Position numbers and translations under genes: made by a program. Shown in pieces: positions 1 to 10,680 of a DNA stretch of 64,000 bases. Each line of letters opens with the position of its first letter. Position 1 is the first letter of the stretch. Source of the stretch: Acanthaster planci (lineage: Eukaryota; Echinodermata; Asteroidea; Valvatida; Acanthasteridae). The stretch spans positions 1,452,746 through 1,516,745 of the forward strand of contig NW_019091357.1 in the NCBI RefSeq assembly GCF_001949145.1, in the 5' to 3' direction. The notes beneath the pieces are model-generated. The model did no database searches and was not told where the DNA came from. It saw only the letters and a list, made by a program, of their open reading frames with translations.

Positions 1-3000
1 AAAGAAGACAGGTAATGGTACTTTTTATGAGGGATTCAGATAATGGGTCCGTAAAGCATTTAAAGGATTAGCCCCACTGCAAAGTTAATGAGGAAGGCCC
101 CCCAGATGGGCTCACTGCATTTTCACGGTGTTTTCACTTGACCTCAAGGTGTCGGCAAGGGGTCACAACCAGGATTATTTTCACGGTGTTTTCACCATGT
201 GAACTGCCATGAAGTTGCAGTGAAAAAACAATTTCACAGTGAAACTGCAAATTAAGTGCAAATTCATGGTGCTGAAATTCATAGAGTATGGTTAACAAAA
301 TAAAAAACTAAATTGAATTGCGGTCATTTACTAAAAAAATCTTGAAATTTGAAATCAGAATTGATCTTCCATCATTCTGTGCATTTTCACAAGGACAACC
401 AACTCTACACAGCACCACTGCCTGAGCTATCATTCCTCACTTTAGTTTTACAACACCTCAGGTGGTTTGTTTCACTAACCTTATTTTTTTGGGGTGGGGG
501 GGGTGGGGGGCAGGGTGTAATCTGTTACAGCTTGTGGATCAGTCCAGTCATTGTGAAGCAGCAGTAGCAGCAGTGTTGCCTAAATACACGTGACGTAGGC
601 TTAGGTCTATGTCACTGGGTGGAGACTGACAGTGACAATGTGGACATGTTCTGAAATTATTTTTGACATTAACAGCGACCAGTTTTCTAAATTTATGATA
701 GGGCCTAGTTGAGATGTCTTTAAAGTATGGATTGCCGTAGTCAAGATAGAAGGCCTAATAATGACATTGAAAATATTTCCGAGTTTTAGCACTGCAGCAC
801 AAGACTCATGTCCCATGTCATTATGCTTTAACAAAGATACATGTACATGTAGGCCTACACACCCACCACTGGCGCCGTCTCAAATTTGAGAGCACAAAAA
901 CTCGGGCTCAAAATTAATTCAGCATCAAACGCACCACTCCTCTCACAAATGAATCTGCAAGATGAAGGAACACTGAAAAATCACACATTTTCAATATAAT
1001 GTAGAAATAGTCAAGTTGAAATGCAGAAAAATGTGCAAAACTTACCACTCCTCTCGCACCGCACGATGCAACTAACGAAATGACGTTTGCTGATTATCGC
1101 GGCAGTTACCACGTGATGGTTTCAAATGATTCGATTGGATGGGCGTTGGAATCGCGTGTGGCATTTTCAAGGGAGGGCGCTATTTGTCAAATGTGTTAAT
1201 TCGGAGGTGGGGGGTATCATTTTTGGAATGCGCATAAAATTTGTTGGTCGGTTTCAACTTTAGCTGGGGTTGGCCGGGTGGGTTGGCAAAACTACTGACA
1301 GTACATCTCCTCGCGTCTGATGTGGCTTAATAAAAAGAGTGCGTCAGTAAAAATTACGCTGAAATGATTAATCGACAAGACCAAGAAAGATTTGCCGTAA
1401 ACATAAGTGTACTTTATATTATTCATGACATCGTAAAAAAAAGCAATTTGTCTTATTCTGAGTAGTGTTCATTATCTGCCTCTCGGGAAATGTGTCAATA
1501 ATATTCACAATCAGTAAGTCAGTTTTATGAATGATGAGCTTCAGATCTGACATGAAGACAACTTTTCATTTCCCAATATTATACATTGTCTTCTAGAAAC
1601 ACATGTCTGAGTAACAGGCAAGCCCATAGCGCAGTCATTTCTAGTCTGTACAGATCGTGTTATTTACCATAGGACCTCCACCATTGTTTCTGAATTTATA
1701 TACATGTATCTTTTTTTTCAGATGCCAGGCAAAAAGTTTTTTACATCAAAAAGGTAATATGCAAATATAATGTTTATGTAAAATAAACTTAGCCAGATAT
1801 ACAAAATAAAAGAGAAATTTCCATAATGCAGTTTCCAGACGACGCCTAACTGTTGCTCGGCCATACTTTTCTTGAGCCTCAGATATGAATTGCCCGGGCA
1901 TGTGTTGCAAGAAAAAGTAGAGTATTATTCCACATAATAAAAACACTGCATCTAACTACTGTACAATTATCTACTCAATGAAAAATACTGTTTGAGCTGC
2001 AAAGGCCTTCCCTCTGACTTTGCACAAAATTAAACGAATTGAAGGTAAGTAGGCCTGTAAAGATTGGCATAATATTTTGAGATTTTACCTTATCTTATCC
2101 ACTTAACATTAAGCAATGAAAATCGTATAATTTTATACATGGGTTACAATAAAGCTATGCTTGTCATCGTAACAAAGTTTACGAACTTTCTCTGAGTAAC
2201 TTTTATGATCCCTCCAGCTAAACACCACCCGAAGGATAATTTCTTCTTTTTTTTTTTGAAAAGGCTACAGACATGATCCATTAAACAATTTGCGAGTTCA
2301 GATATAGGAAACGCATGAAAAACAAACACTAATAACATTTACTTTCCAAATTAAAGTTTCGAATGGACTAAGATTTGTGAATTAAAGATTCACAAGCAAA
2401 ACACAAATTATACCCTTGTTCTGGACATGCATGGGCATAAATTACCGGGCAGGGATATATTCCCCACTTGGGGGGGGGATGCCCTCCTTTCTTAATCTTG
2501 CAGGGGACGGTCCAGTTTTTTGGGGGATGGGGATTTTGAATTTCTACGGCCGGCCAGTTTTAGGATTTTGGCCATCCCCATCCTTAATTCGCAAGCATGG
2601 ATGCTCAGTCGCCACTGGTTCCCAAGATGCATTTTCTTTAGGGCAAACTTTTTGAAAGTCCTCAACAAACTACAACGATGCTCCTTTCGTCACCGTTTTC
2701 ATAAAGAGATGAAGTGACAGAAAATCATAATTTTTAGTTGATTTCTTTTGGTCAAAATCGACTAGGCTTTACAACTTGGTGTAAAGGCACCTTTCCGTGT
2801 CTGTTTTCGGATGCGTTGCATACATGATGCGTTCGTGATTTTTCACGGACACAAAATCGACTCCATATCACGCATGTGCGTTGCGCGCGTTCGGCCATCA
2901 AAACAGCTCCGGGAACGACTTTTAGGAGCTTTTGTTTTGGACGACGGATGGTTCTACGACGGTGAAAATGAGACGTCTAGACTGGTTCTTGTCCAGTACT

Positions 3001-3034
3001 TAGTCTCTTGACGTCTTACAGACGTCATCCGAAC
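1..3034. other. Gene-free flank with local repeats
   Basis: I see no convincing exon here. The segment holds a repeated 18 bp motif (TTTTCACGGTGTTTTCAC at 120-137 and 178-195), a G-rich run near 490-510, and several short open frames with no coding character. It lies downstream of the 3' end of the minus-strand receptor gene that stops at 4224. Confidence 0.6.
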
Positions 3035-3388
3035 GTAGGGACCGGTAGTGGGTATTGAACTGCAGAATCCTGCCGGTTTTAAGTAAATGAAGAAACGAAG
3101 CCCATTCGATGTACAATCAAACAGGAGCTGATGGAATATTTCGCCTTTTCTTCTTCGTTACCGGAAGTGACTTCACCCTAAATCTAAAATTTAACAAAAT
3201 AACCACTGATTTGAAATAAATTGCAGTAAAATAATTTTTCCATGATCGATCGATATCGATTATTTACCTGAATGCTGAAACGTAATAAAGCATTGCTACT
3301 AGCCATAAACTGAAATATTCAACTTCTGAATTGACAGGGCTAATCACACGCGTTAAACCGCAGCGCAGCTAGCTATACCGGTCCCTAC
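3035..3388. mobile_element. Small inverted-repeat element (MITE-like)
   Basis: A perfect 13 bp inverted pair bounds this 354 bp segment: GTAGGGACCGGTA at 3035-3047 and its complement at 3376-3388. No transposase frame is present inside. This fits a non-autonomous DNA transposon remnant, but I could not see a clear target-site duplication, so the exact ends are uncertain. Confidence 0.45.
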
Positions 3389-3766
3389 AGGTCCAATGAG
3401 ACGTCGAGGCATCTGCGCATGCGTCTACGCTGACGGTTCGTCGCTGCCTAGTGTCTACAACGGTACCGACGCGTATATACGGGGTAAAGTGCCTCATTGT
3501 TTTCTTCACCAAATCTACTTATAAAATCAGCTAAATCAAGATCTTCTTCGAAAGGCAAAGTTCAACTAAACCCTATTTTCCGTTTCCCCCAGGAGACAAC
3601 GTTGTCTTCCATGGGCAAAGCGTTAGGGCAAAACCTGTTTTAAAGTTTCCACAAAGTTGACTCCGGAACAATTTCGTACCTGGCACACGCTACGACATTG
3701 TGTGTGTCGTTTCCACGAAGACACAAGTCACACGGATTTTAGCGTTTTTCGGAGTAGACAAAAGTG

Positions 3767-3772
3767 TTTATT
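3767..3772 (-). terminator. Candidate polyadenylation signal of the receptor gene
   Basis: On the minus strand this reads AATAAA, about 450 nt downstream of the receptor stop codon. Position and hexamer are reasonable, but no transcript end can be seen from sequence alone. Confidence 0.3.
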
Positions 3773-4223
3773 TACAAAATGAACAAATTTAATTGACTTC
3801 TTTAAATATTATTTGCTAGTTTTGTATCATTTAACATCCCTTCTTTCAGGAAGTGGCATTGGTTAAGTCAAAGGAGTTCTAAATCCTAAATAAGAATTTG
3901 AAGAGGAGGCTAACCTCAAATACCATTTTCTTCAACGCTAGTTTTTACTCTCCGGGCAGAATTGTCTCTTCATGAAAATGGTGGCGCTTTGTTTGAAACT
4001 CTGTACCTCCAACCCAACGAAAACAAAAGGGAGTGATGGAAAACTTGAAACTAAATTTGACCATCAAAAATTCACCAGTGAATCGAACGTAACCCTCTAG
4101 GAAAATGAAGCAATTTCTGCGATAAGAAATTTCGAGTGCAATTTTTATATCGATTCTGCAATCAGAAACTCCCTCAAAATGCGAAGGGCATTAACAAATT
4201 CATCGGAAAATTCGTCAACCCTC

Positions 4224-7200
4224 TCACACTTTGTTATCTCCAGGAGGGCCTTCTAGCTCGACAGCTTCGTACATTTCATTTTCAACCCATTCCCCTTCCT
4301 GCTGGAGAGAAGGTGGGTTGACCATAATCTCACCGAAAATATCCTCGCTCTCCGAAGCCCTGGACCCGCGGTCCTTCATCACCAGAGAGTACACGGGCCT
4401 CCCTGGAGCCAAATCCAGCTCGTCCATGAAGCCGGAGTTAGTCTTGGAGGCTGTAGAGGTCCGCTTGGCATCCTGATCCACTGCCGAGTACTCAGGCAAA
4501 TCCTGCACCGTGCTCTGGGGCCTGGAAGCGGGATGGCCGGCCGCTGACTTCCGGACGTCCTCTCCCAGGCCGTTCCTGGGGAGAGAATTGGTCCTGGTGT
4601 AGCGGGGAGGGACGGCGGGCGAATCTCGCCGTGCCCTGAATTTTGACAGGGGAACAGAAGTGAGCTTCAGCTGAAAGGAATTTTGCTGTATTTGAATGTT
4701 AACTTGTTGCGACGAAAATTGCCCATGACCTGAACACAATCCATGTACAATTTTCACATGGTAAGCAGACAAGATGTCGATAGACCTACTGCTTCGGTTA
4801 ATGCACATCTTCATATAATAACAATAACACTGCAGCCGCCCAGGAAGCTGCTCATGAAGCTAAAGATTGATTTCAAAGTTATTGATTTCTATTAGTTTTT
4901 AATAAGCAAATATCAAATTATTGTATAATAATCTTTAACTACCACACATTTATCTTAATTTTAAAGATCATGTGACTTGATTTTAAAACATCAAGAGGAC
5001 TTGTGGAAAACAGAACATTTTAATTTCAGCAGTGTTGCGCAGGTGCAAAATTATTGCCTCAGTTTGCGAGTCAGGCCGACACAATGGGATGTGGCTGCAG
5101 TCAAACCCACATAGGCTCCAGTGAAAATTCATACCGCAGCCGAGTAATTAGGACATGACTTCATCTTACCTGAACACGCAGCAGTACAGTCCGATTAAGA
5201 TCACAAGGATGAGAGTACCTAGAAGCGCTGTGTTCAGGATTCCTAGCACCAAACCGACGTCTGTGGAGATTAGATCAAAGTCATAAGTTATAGTAGCTTA
5301 CACGTAGTGAACAGGCTGTATAGGTTGGTTAGGGGAATTAAGCCACAATGCAATCATCAGTGACTGTCGGTCTGACAGGTAGTCCTAAGTCAAATCAATT
5401 CGGCCAGCCAGTTATGTGAGAGTGCAGAGCACCCCCCAGAGAAATTATGTTTTGAAAACTGATGACAGAGATGCAGGTTTGGGTGGACTTTGTCTTTTTC
5501 CTTCCTTCTAAAAACGTGCAAAAAGCCCCAATGATCCTCACACGTACACTCAGAAAGGTCATAAGAGGTAATACTTGAAGAAATTTCCAAATTTGAGGAG
5601 TTTCCCAAACAATGTTGCCCTCCCCACGAAAATTTGGTGCTGCATCTGCCCTCATTGGGGAATAAAGGGGAGCTTTAACCAAACTAGCAAACCGCAGGCC
5701 AGTAAAAAAGTGTGATTTGCACAGATGAATACTTGCTACCGATTGCAAAGAAGCCGAGTAGGGTATCTTATAATCTGCACTCCTTGGTATAAAAGCAGAC
5801 GTAACGCACCTACTCTGTCGGTGACTGGTGGCGCTGTTCCCAGACCAGTGGCTAAAGGGGAGATTCGGAAGTACATGTCTTGTAAGATCTGCTTGACGTC
5901 ATAGAACTATTGATTGAACCTGAAGACGCAAGCGTTAATTTTGATGGTGCCCCCTTAACTTTACTGGTTGCCTCAAGGCGTCCAGTGCTGGAAGGTATTA
6001 TTGTAAACACTTTTGAGTCTGATATGAATCAGGGCTCAAGCTGAAATAACTTTGGATTTTCCTGATTCAGAACGAAAAAATACAGATTAGGTTAATAAAA
6101 ATCGGGCTGATCCATCCTCTTTTACAGGTCAACTTGTTTGATTTACTTGGGCTCAATGTGGTTGTAGTTCATATTTCAATAAGTGGCCAAAGTGTGGTGG
6201 TGCGGAATCGTGTTATATAATGGTGATTGGTTTGATATTCGATGTATGGGTTTAATGGATAGGGATTTTTAGAAATTGCTTAGGAGCTTCATTATTACCG
6301 ACACATTCAGGTGAAGTCTCGCTCCACATGATTTGGGCAGGGGCAGGTCCCTTGACGCACTGTACAGAGAGCGCCCCCTGTAGACCAAACCCAGGATTGC
6401 AAGTGAAGTTGATGATGCTACCGAAGTAGAAATGATCTGCCGTTGGTCTAATCGTCAGTTCGCCATGAGCCAGATTCCCCGGGTCGCTGCAGAAACTTTC
6501 ATTCACTGGAAAAAAAGAAACAGTAAGCAGGGAAAAGGGATGAATCATAAATTTCGTTCACCCTCATCGACGCTCTGGAAAATTTAATCTTTGGTAAAAT
6601 CAAAACAGGAAAAGCAATAATCGACCGAAACTGTCAAGCGCCGATAAGGACATTTGTTTCCGCAAACGGCACGGGGGCCTTTTTAATCAGTTAAGATTTT
6701 TAATGATAAAAGAAAAGTGTGCACAATAATGATTCAGAAAAAAAATAATTCAAAAGGTAAAAAACTTTCCATCAGAGGCTAGACAGATATGCAAAACTTT
6801 AAATGAAGAAATAATTAACCCACTGGCGTAAATCATTAACACAGAAACAAGTCATTAGGGCATTTGGCAAAATCATTTTGCACAGTGTTGTAGTGTATAG
6901 CGAAGCCGTGTCGCATTAGACTTACCACTATAGATCGAAATGACGCCCTCACCGCCGCACCGTTGGTCAGGATTTCCAGCACACGCATGGTTGCACGTGG
7001 AGTCGATGACTCTCGTGTTCTCGTTGATGTTGGGGTCTTTAAGTCTGTACAAACACTGCTTCCGTTCCATCGCCGCGTACACGATGGACTTATCATTTGA
7101 AACTTGCATTTTAGCATGATATACGCATTTTTCAATCGTAATTTCATCCATGGTAACAAGATCATGAAAGATGGCGTCACCGTCCCCACTGAAGCAACCT

Positions 7201-8570
7201 TTGTATCCAGGGGCTGCGAAAAAAATCGGTGACACAAAAACTAAGCATTAAGAAAGAGCACAATGAAAAAAATCACGTCACCATCAATGGAAGGTATAAG
7301 CGACAACAATCGTACCGCGAGAAGAGGAAGATACGTCTCTTGAAGGACTTTAAGTGAAACCTTGCAATTGTACATAAGTTGTCACAGGAGATGTAAAACG
7401 AAGTGTTGACTTTACTGTACCAGTGCAAACGACACCAGCTGTGTGACTGTCGCCGCAAGGATCGTCCCGCTCGTCAGTGCCATTCATGCAAGCCATTAGA
7501 GACTCTTCCTCTGTCGGCAAAGATGAAGCAGTAAATCGCTTTAATGTTCACGACAGCGCATTATTAGAAACAAACACAAAGAGGAACTCATTCAACCCAA
7601 GGACAACTCAGGATGAGAAGAGTAAAGTGAATGACTTGGTATGACTGCGGAGGAGCTTTGAAAATTACAAGTGTCTAATCACCCAATCGAATGGGGCATC
7701 TTGTTTTGAAGGAAAAAGTTTTCACACCCGTGCAGGTAACTTAATGATTCGAACTAACTAGGTTTTCCAACAATAACTGGTAGTTTGATGTACCATAGCT
7801 ATGTAGCTTCTCCAGTGGACAATCCGCAAAGTCTGATTGAAAATGGAGTGTTCACTAACCAGTTCTCGTCTGAACATCTTATCTTAAAAGAAGACCTTCC
7901 TGTATATTGCGCCAATCTTCCACACAGAGCTTGCTTTCAATTAAAATTCTGGTAACAAATCCTGGACGTCGGCAAACCCAAATCGTGCAAAGCATCCTCT
8001 AAGGACAAGTCCGGCGTGCGAATCTTACCTCCTTCGCACTGGAAGCCAGCGATTGATTTCCCCATTCCCCTGTCTCCATACTCGGACTCAGTCTTGACCG
8101 TGGACGTCCCGGGAAACCCCAGCTCCCTGCAGACCACCTGCCCCTCGGGGAATCCCCAGTCATCCGCGCACACGCTGAACCACTCAGCGGATCCAGGGCG
8201 TCGGAACTCGACCCTGCCAGCATTTGGTGTTGTCTCCGGGCCTCCAACCAGACGCACCTCTGCAAATAAGAACGGAACTGATGCGCTGATGGAATTTGGC
8301 GTGGTGGAAGTCTAAACTGGAATAATTACTCAGTTTGCCCCGCGCTATTTTAATTCGCAGGGACTTAAAATTAAGAAATGTTGTGCCGAGGGCTTAGGGC
8401 AGGATTTAGGGCATGATAGCAAAATGTAGTATTAAAAATGCATTTCGAAAAAAGAAATTAGCTTTACTTATAGACATATACATACCACATGCAACATGCA
8501 CGATTCCCATGAGTCGTGCCAGCAGAAGTCCAGTTACGAACTGCACCAGTGTCGATCGTTGCAGAGGCAT
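4224..8570 (-). CDS. SRCR-WSC-Sushi type I transmembrane receptor
   Basis: Eight exons (minus strand): 8486-8570, 8029-8259, 7421-7510, 6926-7213, 6299-6505, 5810-5851, 5170-5260 and 4224-4635. They join in frame to 481 codons; the first six junctions are phase 1 and the last is phase 2, all GT/AG. The start is the first ATG of exon 1 (MPLQRS); it opens a signal peptide. Domains: SRCR about 29-135 (six Cys, split over two exons as in group A SRCR domains), WSC about 136-231 (GYKGCF start, CGG near the end), Sushi/CCP about 232-300 (four Cys plus the Trp before the last Cys), a Pro/Thr stalk 301-314, a transmembrane helix about 315-344 with a CC near its inner end, and a tail of about 137 residues. 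The tail has Arg-rich membrane-proximal residues and tyrosine motifs YSAV, YSLV and YEAV. Likely a cell-surface binding or signalling receptor; ligand unknown. I know of no named protein with this exact order. Confidence 0.85.
5084..5158 (+). CDS. Candidate first exon or micro-ORF, MGCGCS start
   Basis: A plus-strand ATG in a very good start context (A at -3, G at +4) opens 24 codons beginning MGCGCSQTHIGSS, then TGA. Gly2 with Cys3 and Cys5 is the classic pattern for myristoylation plus palmitoylation, as in Lck. Possible splice donors lie inside: GTGAAA after the first TCC-A (phase 1) and GTAATT after CGA (phase 0). It sits in the intron between the tail and transmembrane exons of the receptor, on the opposite strand. 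It could be the first exon of a nested gene, or chance. Confidence 0.25.
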   Translation: MGCGCSQTHIGSSENSYRSRVIRT

Positions 8571-10272
8571 TTGGGCTGATTGAAGAACACTTGAAAACAA
8601 AAAAGCAAACCGAACTTATTCTATAGCTGTTCACACAAGTTCACTGTCACGGGCCACAATCAGCAGAGTCAACCGTACATTGTATTGCTGGATGGCGGTT
8701 CGTGTGACGGTTGTCCTGCGTTGGACTAGGCAACCTGAAGTTTACTGCATATCGGTATGAGAGAAATTCATAATTGCATGGAGTGATGATAGAGTTTACC
8801 CATCCAATACTGTCATCTAAGAATAACTGCAGTTATATCGTGACCTTCCACCTCTGGGTCATCCATTATACCGTTATCATGCGAAAATGACTGCACCTTC
8901 GAAATTAAAACCACAGATCGACCTTCAAGATGCAGTGACTAAACCACACATTGCAAGAGCCAAAATCAATATAATTCTGCAGTTCCAATCTGATAAACTA
9001 CTCCCGATTATCAAAGAACATCGAAACTAGCGACTGGGTGCAAAAGGTGACCCGAAAGAGGAACTAAATCAGTTTAATAACAGGAAGTTTCACAGGTATA
9101 TCGCATCTGACAAAGGATTATTGTGTAACAGTCTTTTGGGGGACTGTCTACGTAACTTTGGGTTCGGTGCATACAGAGCACGTGACCTACTGTCAGGAAA
9201 TTTAAAAAAAAATGTTCGGTGATTGTGGTTGGATAAAACATCGGTAAAAAATAGATTTAATTCGGTATTCTAGGTTAATGATTAAATAAAGCAAACGAAC
9301 AGCTGAAACAGAAAAGGTTCTACGCACGTTAAGGTAATGTCGCGGAACTATGCCACAGAAATAGTTCGTTGTAGTTACTCGTTCGGTGCAATCATTTTGT
9401 ACCCAAACTTCAAAAACACTGTGATGATTGAGATTGAGGGGCAAGGGAGGGAACTTGCCCCACAGAAAAATGTTGAAAAAGGGAAACAAATGAAAAAGTA
9501 ACAGAAATGGAAAATTTTATCCATGAAAGGGGATGAAAATTACCACTTTGCTTGAAAAATCCTCAATGCTGACTTCCCACATTGATCAATTCTTACCCGA
9601 TCAATGCCTTGTCTGATATTTTTCCCTTAGCAAAAAACTAATCTGCCCTCCCCCCTCAAAAAATCCCGAAGACGCCTTTGAATCGCAAGGCATCCCCTTC
9701 CTGCGGGAATGTTGCCGAAGCTGTTATTTATTTGACCCTTTTGTGGAAAATATTCTGTCGACCAAAGCATGCGCTTAGCTGACAAACATTGCAACAATTT
9801 ACAGCTCCACCAGAGATGTAGATTTCCCAAGGGGGAAAAACTGAAATTACGATAAGATGTATTTAGGTGTTCAGGGGAATTTCTCATTTCTCACAGCTAA
9901 ACCTATTGCTTCAGTCTATATTGCCAGTGTCGAAAGCCATGCCATATTTGAATGAGAGAGTTACTCGTTTGCTTTCCTAAGAAGACTTAATGTGCATTTT
10001 AACAGCGCGTGTTAACAGTCCGCGAACAGTCCATGTTTGCAACCGACTCCGAGACTCATTCTGACTTTTGCTATTCTGGAGCGACTGCCCCTAAATTTGC
10101 CTCGTGATGGCCCACAAAACTCGACCAGGAAATGCGGTCAAAGTACGATTTTTACCACCCTGTCGTCAGCCACACCCTGGACTTGTTGGGGCACTAGTTT
10201 TTGCCATCAAAATTTCGCATATTAAACTATAATCAAACTGTCGTATGCTCTCAAACAATAATAGGAACTTAC

Positions 10273-10332
10273 CACTTGGATTTTGACAAGATGGTCTCTG
10301 TTTCTGAGGGCACCAGCCGTTCAAATTGTCGA
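10273..10332 (-). CDS. Candidate orphan exon, Cys-containing, 20 codons
   Basis: On the minus strand a CAG acceptor at 10333-10335 and a consensus GTAAGT donor at 10267-10272 bound 60 bp that stay open in the phase 1 frame, reading roughly DNLNGWCPQKQRPSCQNPS. Both ends are phase 1, the same as most exons of the receptor gene downstream. Splicing it directly to the SRCR exon would keep the frame and give an alternative extracellular start. The acceptor's pyrimidine tract is weak and no upstream signal exon was found, so this stays tentative. Confidence 0.25.
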
Positions 10333-10450
10333 CTGGACTAGCGCCTAAGACAACGAGATAAACCGACGGATGAAGTACGCAACGGCATTTTGTATCGGTT
10401 CGCCGCTTTCACACAAATCATTGTTCCCCTTTTGTGCTTTACTTTTATAG

Positions 10451-10680
10451 GCTGCGGTACGAGCAAATCAAGATCCATATCTGGTTGGCCCGATGGGTTT
10501 AATTCTTTGTCAACTTTCACTGCGGCCGACCTGCCACGTCAGGACTACACCATCACCGATTGGTCCGTATCCATGCGCGATGAACTGCGTTCGATGTATC
10601 CGAGTCCCCCGGGCAAGATGGCCGACGATTTCGGCATGATGCGTGACAATGACGGCCACCGTTTGTACCAAAACAGTTAG
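10451..10680 (+). CDS. Candidate terminal exon of an unknown gene
   Basis: A strong pyrimidine tract and acceptor (ending TTTTATAG) precede 230 bp that stay open for 75 codons to TAG in the phase 1 frame. The product starts CGTSKSRSISGWPDGF, has an aromatic/acidic centre (DYTITDWSVSMRDELR) and ends DGHRLYQNS. The frame shows RNY-type codons and many GC-ending third positions, unlike the flanks, which suggests coding. I do not recognise the family. The frame is also open upstream of the acceptor, without an ATG. A phase-compatible donor exists in the MGCGCS candidate at 5084, but that link is speculation. Confidence 0.35.

Noticed and set aside
4636-4814. Upstream extension of the receptor tail frame
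   Set aside because: The frame stays open above 4635, but the phase 2 acceptor at 4636-4638 fits the transmembrane exon exactly; the extension is intron.
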